Positions 1 to 7,635 are shown, counted from the first letter of the stretch. The stretch is DNA of 15,434 nucleotides from Clostridia bacterium (GCA_022360735.1 JAKSCF010000334.1:1-15434); one strand, 5' to 3'. Made by a program: numbers and translations. Notes: generated by a model not told the origin, from the sequence alone.

Positions 1-829
1 TTACTTTACGAGTTCTGTAAGGTGATATATCATCAACAAAGAGTACATTCAGCCCTGCTTGTTCTGCCGGAAATTCTTCTTTAACCCAGTCAGGGGCTTC
101 TATTACCCATAAATGAAATTGTTCACCTTCCACCACAAGTTTGTCATCGTAACCTAGTTCTTGTAAAATTTCTTTTATTTGCTCCTTAGGAAATCCCGGT
201 ACAATTCGGTCTACTAAACTGTTACAAAAGAAATTCTCTTCCTTTATCCATCTCATAAATGCTTCTTCTTTATCCCAATCTTGAGCTAAATTTAAAATAA
301 TTTTCTTTAGCTTATCGCCATTTCTATCAATCAGCTCACAAGGCATAATGATAACGCCATTTTTACCGGCCTCATATCTTTTATACAGCCAAGCCGTTAA
401 TTTTCCGGGAAAGCTTTTAGGCGGACAGTCTTTCTCGTTATCTTGCTTATTATAAGTAATTCCTGCTTCTGTTGTATTGGATATAATGAACCGGATATTT
501 GGATTTAATGCAGTTTCTAGATATTGATCATAATGGTCATATGGATTTATGGCTGTATTAATACAATCAATCAGCATTTTTTCTCTAACCGGCTTTCCGT
601 TTTTCAAACCATTAAGATACAATGTGTACAGCCCATCCTGTTCATCAAGCAGATGTGACAATCCTTTCTGAATAGGTTGTATGACGGTTACACCTGAATT
701 AAAGTTTGCTTCCCCATTCATCTTATATATGATCCAGTCAATGAAAGCTCGTAAAAAATTGCCTTCGCCAAACTGCAGTATCTTTTCATCATAACGATTA
801 ACTTTGCAGTTTTCTCTGCTCAATCTCAT
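1..829 (-). CDS. uxaB: Tagaturonate reductase (altronate oxidoreductase), 5' part; gene runs off the left edge
   Basis: UxaB reduces D-tagaturonate to D-altronate with NADH in the cytoplasmic galacturonate pathway. The 276 codons in the window carry the N-terminal nucleotide-binding region with LQFGEGNFLRAF (residues 18-29), typical of the family's N-terminus, then a region reading IRFIISNTTEAGI, and end at DDISPYRTRKV. In UxaB the next residues are the catalytic KxxxxNxxH segment (RKVRILNGAHT), so the gene is cut at its catalytic centre by the window edge, not by mutation. The full protein is usually about 480-500 residues, so roughly 55-60% is present. The ATG at 829 follows AAGGAG at an 8-nt spacing. 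A TTGACA-N17-TATTAT promoter lies directly upstream, so uxaB probably begins its own transcript. It may be followed outside the window by other uronate genes. The family call is confident; specificity for tagaturonate over related uronates is by similarity only. Confidence 0.9.
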   Translation of the reverse strand, partial: MRLSRENCKVNRYDEKILQFGEGNFLRAFIDWIIYKMNGEANFNSGVTVIQPIQKGLSHLLDEQDGLYTLYLNGLKNGKPVREKMLIDCINTAINPYDHYDQYLETALNPNIRFIISNTTEAGITYNKQDNEKDCPPKSFPGKLTAWLYKRYEAGKNGVIIMPCELIDRNGDKLKKIILNLAQDWDKEEAFMRWIKEENFFCNSLVDRIVPGFPKEQIKEILQELGYDDKLVVEGEQFHLWVIEAPDWVKEEFPAEQAGLNVLFVDDISPYRTRKV

Positions 830-883
830 ATTTTATTCTCCTTAGATTTGGTAGATTAATTTAGATATATTTCTGATATATCA

Positions 884-912
884 ATAATATATAAAAAAAA
901 TTATTTTGTCAA
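884..912 (-). promoter_or_regulatory. Promoter of uxaB
   Basis: On the minus strand TTGACA (907-912) and TATTAT (884-889) are separated by exactly 17 nt, giving a predicted start near 877 and a leader of about 50 nt before uxaB. A perfect 10-bp palindrome, TGATATATCA (874-883), sits on the predicted start site and abuts the -10 box. It resembles the TnGTATACnA style of sites bound by GntR/FadR-type uronate regulators, so it is a candidate operator. The resemblance is suggestive only; no such regulator gene is in the window. Confidence 0.6.
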
Positions 913-930
913 TTGTATCGACAAAATAAT
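900..930 (-). terminator. Perfect 11-bp inverted repeat: weak terminator after yueI and/or operator over the uxaB -35
   Basis: Arms ATTATTTTGTC and GACAAAATAAT pair perfectly around a 9-nt loop. Read on the minus strand, the hairpin lies about 20 nt after the stop of the DUF1694 gene and is followed by a run of T, as in an intrinsic terminator, although the stem has only three G/C pairs. The downstream arm contains the first bases of the uxaB -35 box, so the dyad may also be a regulator site. Both readings fit; neither can be settled from sequence. Confidence 0.5.
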
Positions 931-952
931 CTATAAAACAATTATTTGTGCT

Positions 953-1294
953 CTATAAAGCAGTATTGGATGCGAGTACAATACCTATAGAAGTATCCCC
1001 CTCCACCAATTTAAAATCCCGATCATGGTTTTTCGCCATTTTCATGCATTGAATTCTAATCGTGTTTTTCAATACTGAGTTAACAATAATCTTATCTATA
1101 GACTGATTCTTTTCTACAGCATCGTTTATTTGTTTTAAGCATTCATCCTCATGCAGTTTCGCAATTTCTACTGCTAAGATAACTCTTTCTGAAAATTCTC
1201 CCAGATATTTCTTTTTTTCTTCTTTTTTGATTTCAGGCGTTCCTTTTATGCCATTCATCAAATATTCTTCCAGTTTATCTTTTTCCGACATCAT
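953..1294 (-). CDS. yueI: YueI family protein (DUF1694)
   Basis: A small soluble protein of 113 residues from the chosen start. It matches the YueI/DUF1694 family, known mainly from Firmicutes and without an established biochemical function. The family hallmarks are visible near the N-terminus: a short helix ending in a GIKGTPEIKKEEKKKYLGEF-type segment, then ERVILAVE. There is no signal peptide or membrane segment. An upstream in-frame TTG at 1306 is unlikely as the start because its codon overlaps the Shine-Dalgarno GGAG. That GGAG sits 6 nt before the ATG at 1294 and 9 nt before a second ATG at 1291, so one of these two is used. It lies 67 nt downstream of the BrxD-like gene on the same strand and may be co-transcribed with it, but I see no functional link. 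Confidence 0.8.
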   Translation of the reverse strand: MMSEKDKLEEYLMNGIKGTPEIKKEEKKKYLGEFSERVILAVEIAKLHEDECLKQINDAVEKNQSIDKIIVNSVLKNTIRIQCMKMAKNHDRDFKLVEGDTSIGIVLASNTAL

Positions 1295-1361
1295 GATAAT
1301 CTCCAAATTTTTATTTATTTTAATAATAACTATTATTTCACAAGTATGATAAATTAGTAAA

Positions 1362-2618
1362 CTATATTACAGTTTCTGATTTTTTAAACTGCGCTTTAAA
1401 GACAATTGCCCCATTTTTTTCGGTCTTTTTAAGCTCAGATTTTAATAATGTATTATCGGGATGCTGTTCAATAATGTCAAAGACTTCAATAACCTTCATC
1501 ACAAACTTTCTCAAGTTAATTTCTTTCATATCAGGTTCAACTTCTTTATACATATATAGCGCCCAATTCATGATAGATTCAATCGATATACTTGGCTTAA
1601 TATTATATACTTCTTTATATATCTCATACATATTGGTTGTTATTTTCATAAAATCTTCATCAGATAGTCTAGGGAGTCTTAAGATGGGTTGACGCATATC
1701 AGACAGCGCAGAATTGTTTTTATCTACCGGATTTCCTAGTCTTTGATAAAGCGCCTCATATGACATGATCCCTTTTTCTGAATCAGATAACAAATCGTTT
1801 GTTGCTGTGAATACAAACATTATATGATTTAATTCGCCAATAGTACACTCGTCGATAATATATCGAATATTTTCATAGGCTTTACAACGTATATCTACTC
1901 GTTCGTTCATTACCAGTTCAAGTTCATCCACTAAAATTACGATCCCATTATAGCCAACTATTTTGGCAAGCTTTATGAAAGCTTTTAAAAAGTCTAAAGC
2001 ATTTATTTTATCGACTTTACCAATAACATCAAATTTTGCTTTAAGATGATATGGAATATTCTCTTCACCGGTGAGCCATGAAGCAATAGTTGCTGAAAGC
2101 TCTTTATCATTATTTATTCTGGCTCGAATATATGAAGTAATCGCTCTTGAAAAAGATGCATTGTACTTCTCAAGGGCATGCAATATTTTTTCTATCTCGG
2201 CAGAAGCCATGTTGGATGGCATATCTTGTAGTTTTGTGATCCATTTGTCAAATATATCTTCAAAGCTTGTATCCATCTCACTATCTTCAAGTATAGATAG
2301 ATTATGCATAATATTATAGTATAAATGCTGCAAATGATTTAAACGAAAGCCTTGATTGATTTTTATGGAAGAGACAATAAAATTATTTCTTAAAGCTTCA
2401 AGCTTCATTCTTTGGAGGAAAAATGTTTTTCCCGATCCATACTCTCCGCTTACGATTTTTACTACACCGCTGTTTTCTTTTATTAAATTGAATCCTCTAA
2501 TGATTTCTTGTAATTGTTTATCTCTACCAACACATAAGTATTCAACTCCATACTGCGGTACGACTCCATTTTTTAATGCATTTATAATGTGCTGAAGAGA
2601 ATGTTTTATTTGACTCAT
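1362..2618 (-). CDS. BrxD-like P-loop ATPase (DUF2791 / BREX system ATP-binding protein family)
   Basis: A 418-residue cytoplasmic ATPase. Walker A is GEYGSGKT (residues 58-65), preceded by the family's VGRDKQL entry motif. Walker B is ILVDELEL (about 228-235). A sensor-like segment, MFVFTAT, and a late arginine-containing segment (DMRQPILRLPRLSDEDF) follow. The VGRD...RGEYGSGKTFFL arrangement is that of the BrxD/DUF2791 ATPases, first described as part of some phage-defence BREX loci and also found paired with helicases. The start at 2618 is chosen because GGAGG lies 5 nt before it; a longer reading to 2666 would cross the predicted promoter. No methyltransferase, helicase, PglZ or BrxC gene is visible on either side, so this copy is an orphan within the window. 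Its role may be other than defence. Family assignment is fairly firm, function unknown. Confidence 0.75.
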   Translation of the reverse strand: MSQIKHSLQHIINALKNGVVPQYGVEYLCVGRDKQLQEIIRGFNLIKENSGVVKIVSGEYGSGKTFFLQRMKLEALRNNFIVSSIKINQGFRLNHLQHLYYNIMHNLSILEDSEMDTSFEDIFDKWITKLQDMPSNMASAEIEKILHALEKYNASFSRAITSYIRARINNDKELSATIASWLTGEENIPYHLKAKFDVIGKVDKINALDFLKAFIKLAKIVGYNGIVILVDELELVMNERVDIRCKAYENIRYIIDECTIGELNHIMFVFTATNDLLSDSEKGIMSYEALYQRLGNPVDKNNSALSDMRQPILRLPRLSDEDFMKITTNMYEIYKEVYNIKPSISIESIMNWALYMYKEVEPDMKEINLRKFVMKVIEVFDIIEQHPDNTLLKSELKKTEKNGAIVFKAQFKKSETVI

Positions 2619-2646
2619 GCTTCCCTCCAAGACCTGATTTTCATTT

Positions 2647-2655
2647 ATTATAACA
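2647..2655 (-). promoter_or_regulatory. Extended -10 promoter of the BrxD-like gene
   Basis: On the minus strand the sequence TGTTATAAT (TGn extension plus consensus TATAAT) places transcription start near 2640, about 22 nt before the ribosome binding site. No good -35 hexamer is present at 16-18 nt, which is acceptable for extended -10 promoters. Confidence 0.5.
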
Positions 2656-2756
2656 TAATATGACAAATTTTTAGCTTAAAATTGGTTAAAATTATTATAA
2701 TCAAGGCTTAAATTAGGGCTTGATGAATTCGTTCAACAGAACCAGACTAAAAACAC

Positions 2757-2786
2757 AAAAAAATTGCCCTTGTCGGACAATTTTTC
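2757..2786 (-). terminator. Intrinsic terminator of the sugar operon
   Basis: Transcribed on the minus strand this gives arms AAAAATTGTCC and GGGCAATTTTT with a 5-nt loop. The stem is 11 bp and includes one U-G wobble, followed by more T. It lies about 50 nt after the stop of the YjbQ-like gene, the last gene of the operon. On the plus strand the same wobble becomes a C-A mismatch, so it works better in the minus direction. It is nearly identical in sequence to the terminator at 15382-15409. Confidence 0.85.
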
Positions 2787-2791
2787 GGAGG

Positions 2792-2820
2792 GGAGGCAAG
2801 CAAATGCAGCTTGCTTTTTA
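2792..2820 (+). terminator. Possible plus-strand terminator hairpin
   Basis: GCAAGC (2796-2801) and GCTTGC (2809-2814) form a 6-bp stem with a 7-nt loop, followed on the plus strand by TTTTTATT. No plus-strand gene precedes it in the window. It might stop antisense transcription entering the sugar operon or be a remnant. The stem is short, so confidence is low. Confidence 0.35.
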
Positions 2821-2837
2821 TTAAACAATTGAGACAT

Positions 2838-3335
2838 TTATTCTCCTATTATATGAACCCTTACTTTTCTTTCACGTGGTCTTGTCTTGTCAAAATCTGC
2901 AAAATAAATTCTGCCAAATTCGCCTAACGTCATTTTGCCATCCACCACCGGAACCGTTTCTGATCGTCCCATGACGCTTGATTTAATATGTCCGTCTGTA
3001 TTTAGACACCATTCTGGTCTCTCACCTCTCAAGCGCTCTGCTTCTTTTACGTGAAACTCGCCTGGATGAAGATACTGTCCCTCATATTCACAAGTGGGAA
3101 TGATTTTTTCTAAACAATTAACCGTATCTTGTAATATCAGAGAAATGTTTTTATACGTAACACCCTCTGAATCTTCTTGAATAAAAACACTACAACTGGT
3201 GTGCTGTGAGAAAATTGTAACAATTCCGTTTTTAATCCCTTGCTTCTCGATGATCTCTCCAACCTTATCCGTTACATCATCAAACGTTACCTGCATTTTC
3301 GTCTGTACTTTCAAAAGTTCATGATATACTTTCAT
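2838..3335 (-). CDS. yjbQ: YjbQ / UPF0047 family protein (annotated in databases as secondary thiamine-phosphate synthase)
   Basis: A 165-residue soluble protein. The family core is clear: QHTSCSVFIQE (residues 44-54), a central HPGEFH segment, and the conserved C-terminal block HIKSSVMGRSETVPVVDGK followed by LGEFGRIYFADFD (116-149) and RERKVRVHI. Family members are usually nearer 135-140 residues; the extra length lies in the middle (about 80-112). The weak thiamine-phosphate synthase activity reported for the family does not explain why it is the last gene of a sugar operon. A role in handling a sugar or sugar-phosphate intermediate is possible but unproven. Its Shine-Dalgarno AAGGAG lies in the last codons of the upstream TIM gene, 6 nt separate the two genes, and translation is probably coupled. 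Confidence 0.8.
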   Translation of the reverse strand: MKVYHELLKVQTKMQVTFDDVTDKVGEIIEKQGIKNGIVTIFSQHTSCSVFIQEDSEGVTYKNISLILQDTVNCLEKIIPTCEYEGQYLHPGEFHVKEAERLRGERPEWCLNTDGHIKSSVMGRSETVPVVDGKMTLGEFGRIYFADFDKTRPRERKVRVHIIGE

Positions 3336-3341
3336 ATTTTG

Positions 3342-4061
3342 CTATTCTCCTTTATTTTTTGTTCTTTTTTCGTAAGCTTCTCTTACAGCACTGATCATCT
3401 CTTCCAGCATAGCAAAAGGATTTACCGCTTTAATGACGCCGCTGGTTGAGCCTGTACCCTCAGCGCCTTGAATGATAATGTCATATACATCTTGTCCACA
3501 GCTGATTCCTGCTCCGTGAATAACGCTAATATTTGAATTAATTGCCTTGATTGCATTCTCTGTCACAGCAATATTGCTCATATCATTTTTATCTCGCTTT
3601 CCACCACCTATCAGCTCAGGCGATTCTGCAATGATAATATTTGGTGCCAAATGAGCAACTGCCGCCGCCTCTTCCGGTGTATCTGCACATACAATAGAAA
3701 CTAATCCAACTTCATCAGCCCGCTTAATTGATTTGTTGATTTCCGTCAGCGTCAAGCTTTTTTCCACATGATTCAAAAGCACCCCTTTTGCTCCCGCATC
3801 TACAAGTGCTTCCGGCAATACAGACCCTATACCTCTTCCGATATTTAAAGAATCCATGTGCTGTGCAAATACATGTATATGATCCGTTGCTTTAACAATC
3901 TGTGGAATATCTACATATTGCGGCGTGTAGATTATACTTACATTATATTTTTTCCCGATTCGATCCGCTTCTTTTGCCAAAGCCACTGACGCTTCCCCAA
4001 ACAAATAAGCTTTTGGGCCGAGTTCAAAAAATGGTGGATTTATTTTAAATTGTGTAATCAT
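3342..4061 (-). CDS. tpiA: Triose-phosphate isomerase homologue of the short archaeal type, possibly a sugar-phosphate isomerase
   Basis: A 239-residue TIM barrel that follows the archaeal-type TIM pattern: AQHMD near 67-70, LPEALVDAGAKGVLLNH with catalytic-type His98, loop-6 glutamate in AESPELIGGGK (Glu146), HGAGISCGQDV, and a phosphate-binding STSGVIKA near the C-terminus. Lys6 is present, but the Asn that precedes the catalytic Lys in canonical TIMs (N-x-K) is Gln here (Q-F-K). Bacteria normally already have a 250-residue glycolytic TIM, so this copy inside a sugar operon may act on another ketose/aldose phosphate, as known for the TIM-like isomerases of erythritol catabolism (EryH/LerI). 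That is inference. The start at 4061 gives a 9-nt spacing from AAGGAG; the ATG at 4067 would be only 3 nt away. Confidence 0.8.
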   Translation of the reverse strand: MITQFKINPPFFELGPKAYLFGEASVALAKEADRIGKKYNVSIIYTPQYVDIPQIVKATDHIHVFAQHMDSLNIGRGIGSVLPEALVDAGAKGVLLNHVEKSLTLTEINKSIKRADEVGLVSIVCADTPEEAAAVAHLAPNIIIAESPELIGGGKRDKNDMSNIAVTENAIKAINSNISVIHGAGISCGQDVYDIIIQGAEGTGSTSGVIKAVNPFAMLEEMISAVREAYEKRTKNKGE

Positions 4062-4102
4062 CAACATATACTCCTTAGTTTAATTATTTATGTATACGAC
4101 AC

Positions 4103-5092
4103 TCAAACTTTTTTCTTTGAATTAGCCAAAACACGTGTTACCAAGATAAATCCAATCAATACGATACCCTTTACAATATTTTGTGAGTACACATCAAGTC
4201 CAACAAGATTCATCAAGTTTACAAGTGATGCCATGATAAAAGCACCGATAAAAGTACCGTACACGTTACCTTCACCACCAGTTAAACTAGCACCGCCGAC
4301 AATAACTGCAGCTATTGAGTCAATTTGATAGGTGACTGATGATGCCGGATTACAATTCCTTAACCTAAACTCTATGGTTAGAGCAGCTAAGCCGCACAAT
4401 AATCCAGATAAAGCATACACACTGAATTTAATTTTATTGTTATTGATACCGGACATTTTTGAAGCCAGCTCACTTGCACCGATAGCATATATATTCTTAC
4501 CAAATTTGGTAAAAGCCAGAATAAAAATAATGATTCCTGAGATTACAAGCCAAAGCACTGTTGGAAATATTCGCCCTACAAAACCGGTTAAACCCAGGTT
4601 CGTATACATCCAGTCTACCTGATTTTCAAAACTAAGATTGGCAGCTCCGCTTAGAACCAAAGCAACAGATTGAAAGACCAAATAAGTCCCCAGAGTAATC
4701 ATAAATGGGGGAATTTTCGTTCTTGAAACCAGTAAACCGTTAATCGAGCCACAGCCTGTCGTAACGAGTATCATCAATAGTATTACTATGGGTATAGGAA
4801 TTGTTGTAATTTTATCTGAAAAAAGCGTTGTTATGCTAAATCCAACCGCTATTATTCCACTGACACTCAAATCAATACCACCAGTTAGAATAACCAACAT
4901 TTGACCTAGCGCAACAATACCAATGGCGGCTGCTCTTTCACCCACGTTAAGAAGATTATTTGCAGTTAAATAAGTGCCTTTTGTACTAATTAATGCAATC
5001 ATAACCATAACTACTGCAGTAACAATCACAGAATATTGTCGCAGTATTTCTAGTAATGTTCTGCGTTCCTTCAAAACAGTTGTTTTTTTCAT
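4103..5092 (-). CDS. Sugar ABC transporter permease (CUT2/RbsC type), second permease
   Basis: An integral membrane protein of 329 residues with about 8-10 hydrophobic segments. The CUT2 permease hallmark GGIDLSVSG is at 71-79, and the cytoplasmic coupling region with GGASLTGGEGNVYGTFIGA lies near the C-terminus. It should pair with the permease encoded just upstream to form the membrane channel, driven by the ATPase at 6079-7572. The ATG at 5092 is one base after the upstream gene's TAG. Its ribosome binding site (AAGGAAGG) lies inside that gene's final codons, so the two permeases are translationally coupled at roughly equal amounts. The substrate cannot be read from the sequence. Confidence 0.9.
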   Translation of the reverse strand: MKKTTVLKERRTLLEILRQYSVIVTAVVMVMIALISTKGTYLTANNLLNVGERAAAIGIVALGQMLVILTGGIDLSVSGIIAVGFSITTLFSDKITTIPIPIVILLMILVTTGCGSINGLLVSRTKIPPFMITLGTYLVFQSVALVLSGAANLSFENQVDWMYTNLGLTGFVGRIFPTVLWLVISGIIIFILAFTKFGKNIYAIGASELASKMSGINNNKIKFSVYALSGLLCGLAALTIEFRLRNCNPASSVTYQIDSIAAVIVGGASLTGGEGNVYGTFIGAFIMASLVNLMNLVGLDVYSQNIVKGIVLIGFILVTRVLANSKKKV

Positions 5093-5093
5093 A

Positions 5094-6062
5094 CTATTTA
5101 TTGCCTTCCTTTCTCATGGAATTAATGAGCAGTACAGCTAATAATATCGTTCCGATAATAATGCCCTCGATAAAACCGGATACACTGGACAATCCTGTAA
5201 AAACCACTAACTTGTTGAGTATTCTAAGAATCAACACACCAACAAAAACCAGAGATAACCTGCCTTTACCACCTGTTAAGGGCACTCCGCCCATAACAAC
5301 AGCTGCAATGGTGTAAAGCTCATAATTTTTTGCGGCTGATGGGTAACCGGATCTAATATATGCAGCTATCAGCAGACCCGCTATTCCTGCAAATAAGCCC
5401 GACAATAAAAATGCTCTGCGCTTAACGCTATTTACTTTGATACCTGAGATAAATGCAGCAAGTTCATTGGAGCCTACCGCATAAAACTCTCTTCCCCATC
5501 TAAGCTTTTTCAGTACATATATCAAAACCACCAATACCACCAGTGTAAAAAGAAATGTAATAGGAATCCACGAAAACAGCTTTATGCCCATAAACGATTT
5601 ATATGCATCCACTTTCAAACCAATCGGTAAACCCTTGATTAAGGACTCTCCAACGCCGCTTGCGATCCACGTCATACCTAACGTTACAATGAGTGATGGT
5701 AATCCAAGATTCGTAACACAAATTCCATTGATATAGCCTAATAACGCACATACTCCTAATGCCAAAACTACAGATAAAAGTATTGTTACGCCATCACTTC
5801 CGGTGTTCCAGTGTTTCATGACCATCGCCATGATTACAGAAGATAGGCCGGCAATAGCACCAACTGAAAGATCGATCCCACCTGTCAAAATAACAAAGGT
5901 CATCCCCATAGCTAAAAATGTCATAAACCCTACTTCCATAAGCATTCCACTGATATTAAAAGCTGTAATAAAAGCATTATTATATAAGCTGGTAAAAATA
6001 AACATGGTCACAGCAATCAGTATTAACGTATGTCTAGAAATAAACTCTTTTACTTTTAACAT
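5094..6062 (-). CDS. Sugar ABC transporter permease (CUT2/RbsC type), first permease
   Basis: A 322-residue membrane protein with the CUT2 signature TGGIDLSVGAIAG (60-72), YAVGSNELAAFISGI in the cytoplasmic coupling loop, and a late VVMGGVPLTGGKGRLS motif. It is homologous to, but clearly different from, the downstream permease, so the channel is probably a heterodimer. The start is placed at 6062 because GAGGAG precedes it by 7 nt. A longer reading to 6128 would overlap the ATPase gene and add a charged, non-family N-terminus. It follows the ATPase gene by 16 nt. Confidence 0.9.
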   Translation of the reverse strand: MLKVKEFISRHTLILIAVTMFIFTSLYNNAFITAFNISGMLMEVGFMTFLAMGMTFVILTGGIDLSVGAIAGLSSVIMAMVMKHWNTGSDGVTILLSVVLALGVCALLGYINGICVTNLGLPSLIVTLGMTWIASGVGESLIKGLPIGLKVDAYKSFMGIKLFSWIPITFLFTLVVLVVLIYVLKKLRWGREFYAVGSNELAAFISGIKVNSVKRRAFLLSGLFAGIAGLLIAAYIRSGYPSAAKNYELYTIAAVVMGGVPLTGGKGRLSLVFVGVLILRILNKLVVFTGLSSVSGFIEGIIIGTILLAVLLINSMRKEGNK

Positions 6063-6078
6063 ATTTTTTCTCCTCTGC

Positions 6079-7572
6079 CTATGATGCCTTGGATAAGATA
6101 TCAGCGAGTATAACCTGCTTTGAAGCATCTTTTATGTCATATTCGTTTATAATCTTTCCTCCAACCATGGTGATGATGCGATCCGACAAAGTAAGTAATT
6201 CATCTATATCACTGGTGGCAATAATGATGGTTTTTCCATTCTTAACCAGCTCTCTGAAAACCGCATATAAATCGGATCGAGCTCCAACATCAATCCCTTC
6301 GGTTGGCTCAATCATGAACAAGATATCTACTTCAGATTTAAGCCATCTTGCTATCAGAACTTTTTGCTGATTCCCCCCCGATAAATACTCTACCAACTGA
6401 CTTGGTCCTGCACATTTAACACTTAGTTCTTTTACATAATGTTTGGTAGTCTTGTCTGCCCAGCCCTTGGTAACAATTGTTTTATTATATTTATTAATAT
6501 TTGTTATGATTATATTTTCCGTTATGTCTCTACATAACAGTAATCCAGCATGTTTTCTATCATTTGGAACAAGTCCTACACTATTTTTTATGGCAGAAAT
6601 CGGGGATTTGGGATTGATTTCTTTACCTTTTACTTTAATGCTTCCTTTCTTAAACTTCGTAAACCCGAAGCAACATTTAGCGATATCATCTTTTCCTGAA
6701 CCTTCTAAGCCGGCAATTCCTAGTATTTCACCTCTTCTGGCATAAATATTTATGTCTTCCAGTCCTTTGCTTGTTAAGCTTTCTACTTCCAACAATTTTT
6801 CACCTAACTCACTTGGGTTATCCATATCATCACGTGTATACATCTTTGCATTACCGGTCATACTCTCTATCAGTCTATCCTTGTCCATATCCTTGGTATC
6901 AACCTTTTCTACGACTTTACCGTCTCTCAACACGGTGATTGAATTGCCAATTCTAAACACTTCATCTAAATGGTGAGTAATATATACAATGCCTTTACCT
7001 TCTTTTGCAAGTTTCTGCAACGTATCATACAAAACCAGCCGCTCTGAGTCATCTAAGGGAGCAGAAGCTTCATCAATCAACAAAATCCTGCTGTTTGCCA
7101 GTAATGCCTTGCATATAGCAATAATTCCCTGCTCAGACACTTTCAAGTCTTGGACAGGTACATCTAAATCAATCTCAACACCAAACTTTGCAATATAATC
7201 ACCTGCTATTTTGGTCATTTTTTTATAATCAAATCTTTGCTTGCTTTTTCCTATAAAAAGTTCATTTCCCATGAACATATTCTCTACAGCATTCAATGTA
7301 GGTGCCAAGTCTCGATGCTGTTGCACAGCATAAATCCCCTGTTGGATTGCATCTCTGGGCGTATTTATTTCAACCGGTTCTCCGTCAATTAATATCTCAC
7401 CTGCATAATTCCCATGTATACCTGTGATAACTTTAATTAATGTGCTTTTCCCAGCCCCATTTTCTCCAAGCAAGCAGTTAATTTCACCTGCTTGAAGCTG
7501 AAAATTTACATCGAACAAAATCTGAATCCCTGAGAATGATATATCTATATTTTGTGTTTCTAACAATGCCAT
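6079..7572 (-). CDS. Sugar ABC transporter ATP-binding protein, double NBD (CUT2/RbsA-like)
   Basis: A 497-residue cytoplasmic protein with two fused nucleotide-binding domains, the normal CUT2 layout. NBD1 has Walker A GENGAGKST (36-44), a degenerate signature LKVSEQ (143-148), Walker B RILLIDE (162-168) and an H-loop THH. NBD2 has Walker A-like GLEGSGKD (288-295), a good signature LSGGNQQ (397-403), and Walker B ILFMIEPTEGID in which the usual Asp is Ile421. Its H-loop position is Ser, as is common in RbsA-type NBD2. NBD2 usually has an altered Walker A; here the P-loop lysine is kept and the Walker B Asp is lost. The ATG at 7572 is preceded by GGTGAT; a GTG at 7581 is also in frame but has no spacing to a binding site. 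Confidence 0.92.
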   Translation of the reverse strand: MALLETQNIDISFSGIQILFDVNFQLQAGEINCLLGENGAGKSTLIKVITGIHGNYAGEILIDGEPVEINTPRDAIQQGIYAVQQHRDLAPTLNAVENMFMGNELFIGKSKQRFDYKKMTKIAGDYIAKFGVEIDLDVPVQDLKVSEQGIIAICKALLANSRILLIDEASAPLDDSERLVLYDTLQKLAKEGKGIVYITHHLDEVFRIGNSITVLRDGKVVEKVDTKDMDKDRLIESMTGNAKMYTRDDMDNPSELGEKLLEVESLTSKGLEDINIYARRGEILGIAGLEGSGKDDIAKCCFGFTKFKKGSIKVKGKEINPKSPISAIKNSVGLVPNDRKHAGLLLCRDITENIIITNINKYNKTIVTKGWADKTTKHYVKELSVKCAGPSQLVEYLSGGNQQKVLIARWLKSEVDILFMIEPTEGIDVGARSDLYAVFRELVKNGKTIIIATSDIDELLTLSDRIITMVGGKIINEYDIKDASKQVILADILSKAS

Positions 7573-7635
7573 GAATATCACCAGCCTTTATTAATATACG
7601 TATTTGCTATTTACTATACATAAAAGTTGGAAATG

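Noticed and set aside
1..829. uxaB as a pseudogene
   Set aside because: The frame is open to the window edge and stops only because the sequence ends; no internal stop or frameshift is seen.
1295..1306. TTG start giving a longer YueI protein
   Set aside because: The TTG codon overlaps the GGAG that serves the ATG at 1294/1291, so it cannot be the start used.
1362..2618. A BREX defence locus
   Set aside because: Only the ATPase is present; no PglX, PglZ, BrxC or helicase gene is seen on either side.
2619..2666. Longer N-terminus for the BrxD-like ATPase
   Set aside because: It would cross the predicted -10 box and has no ribosome binding site; the ATG at 2618 has GGAGG.
2701..2723. TCAAG...CTTGA inverted repeat upstream of the BrxD-like promoter
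   Set aside because: Only 5 bp per arm with a long AT-rich loop, within chance expectation.
2804..2824. Six-codon plus-strand frame after a GGAGGGG sequence
   Set aside because: Too short to support; it lies within the hairpin and is probably chance.
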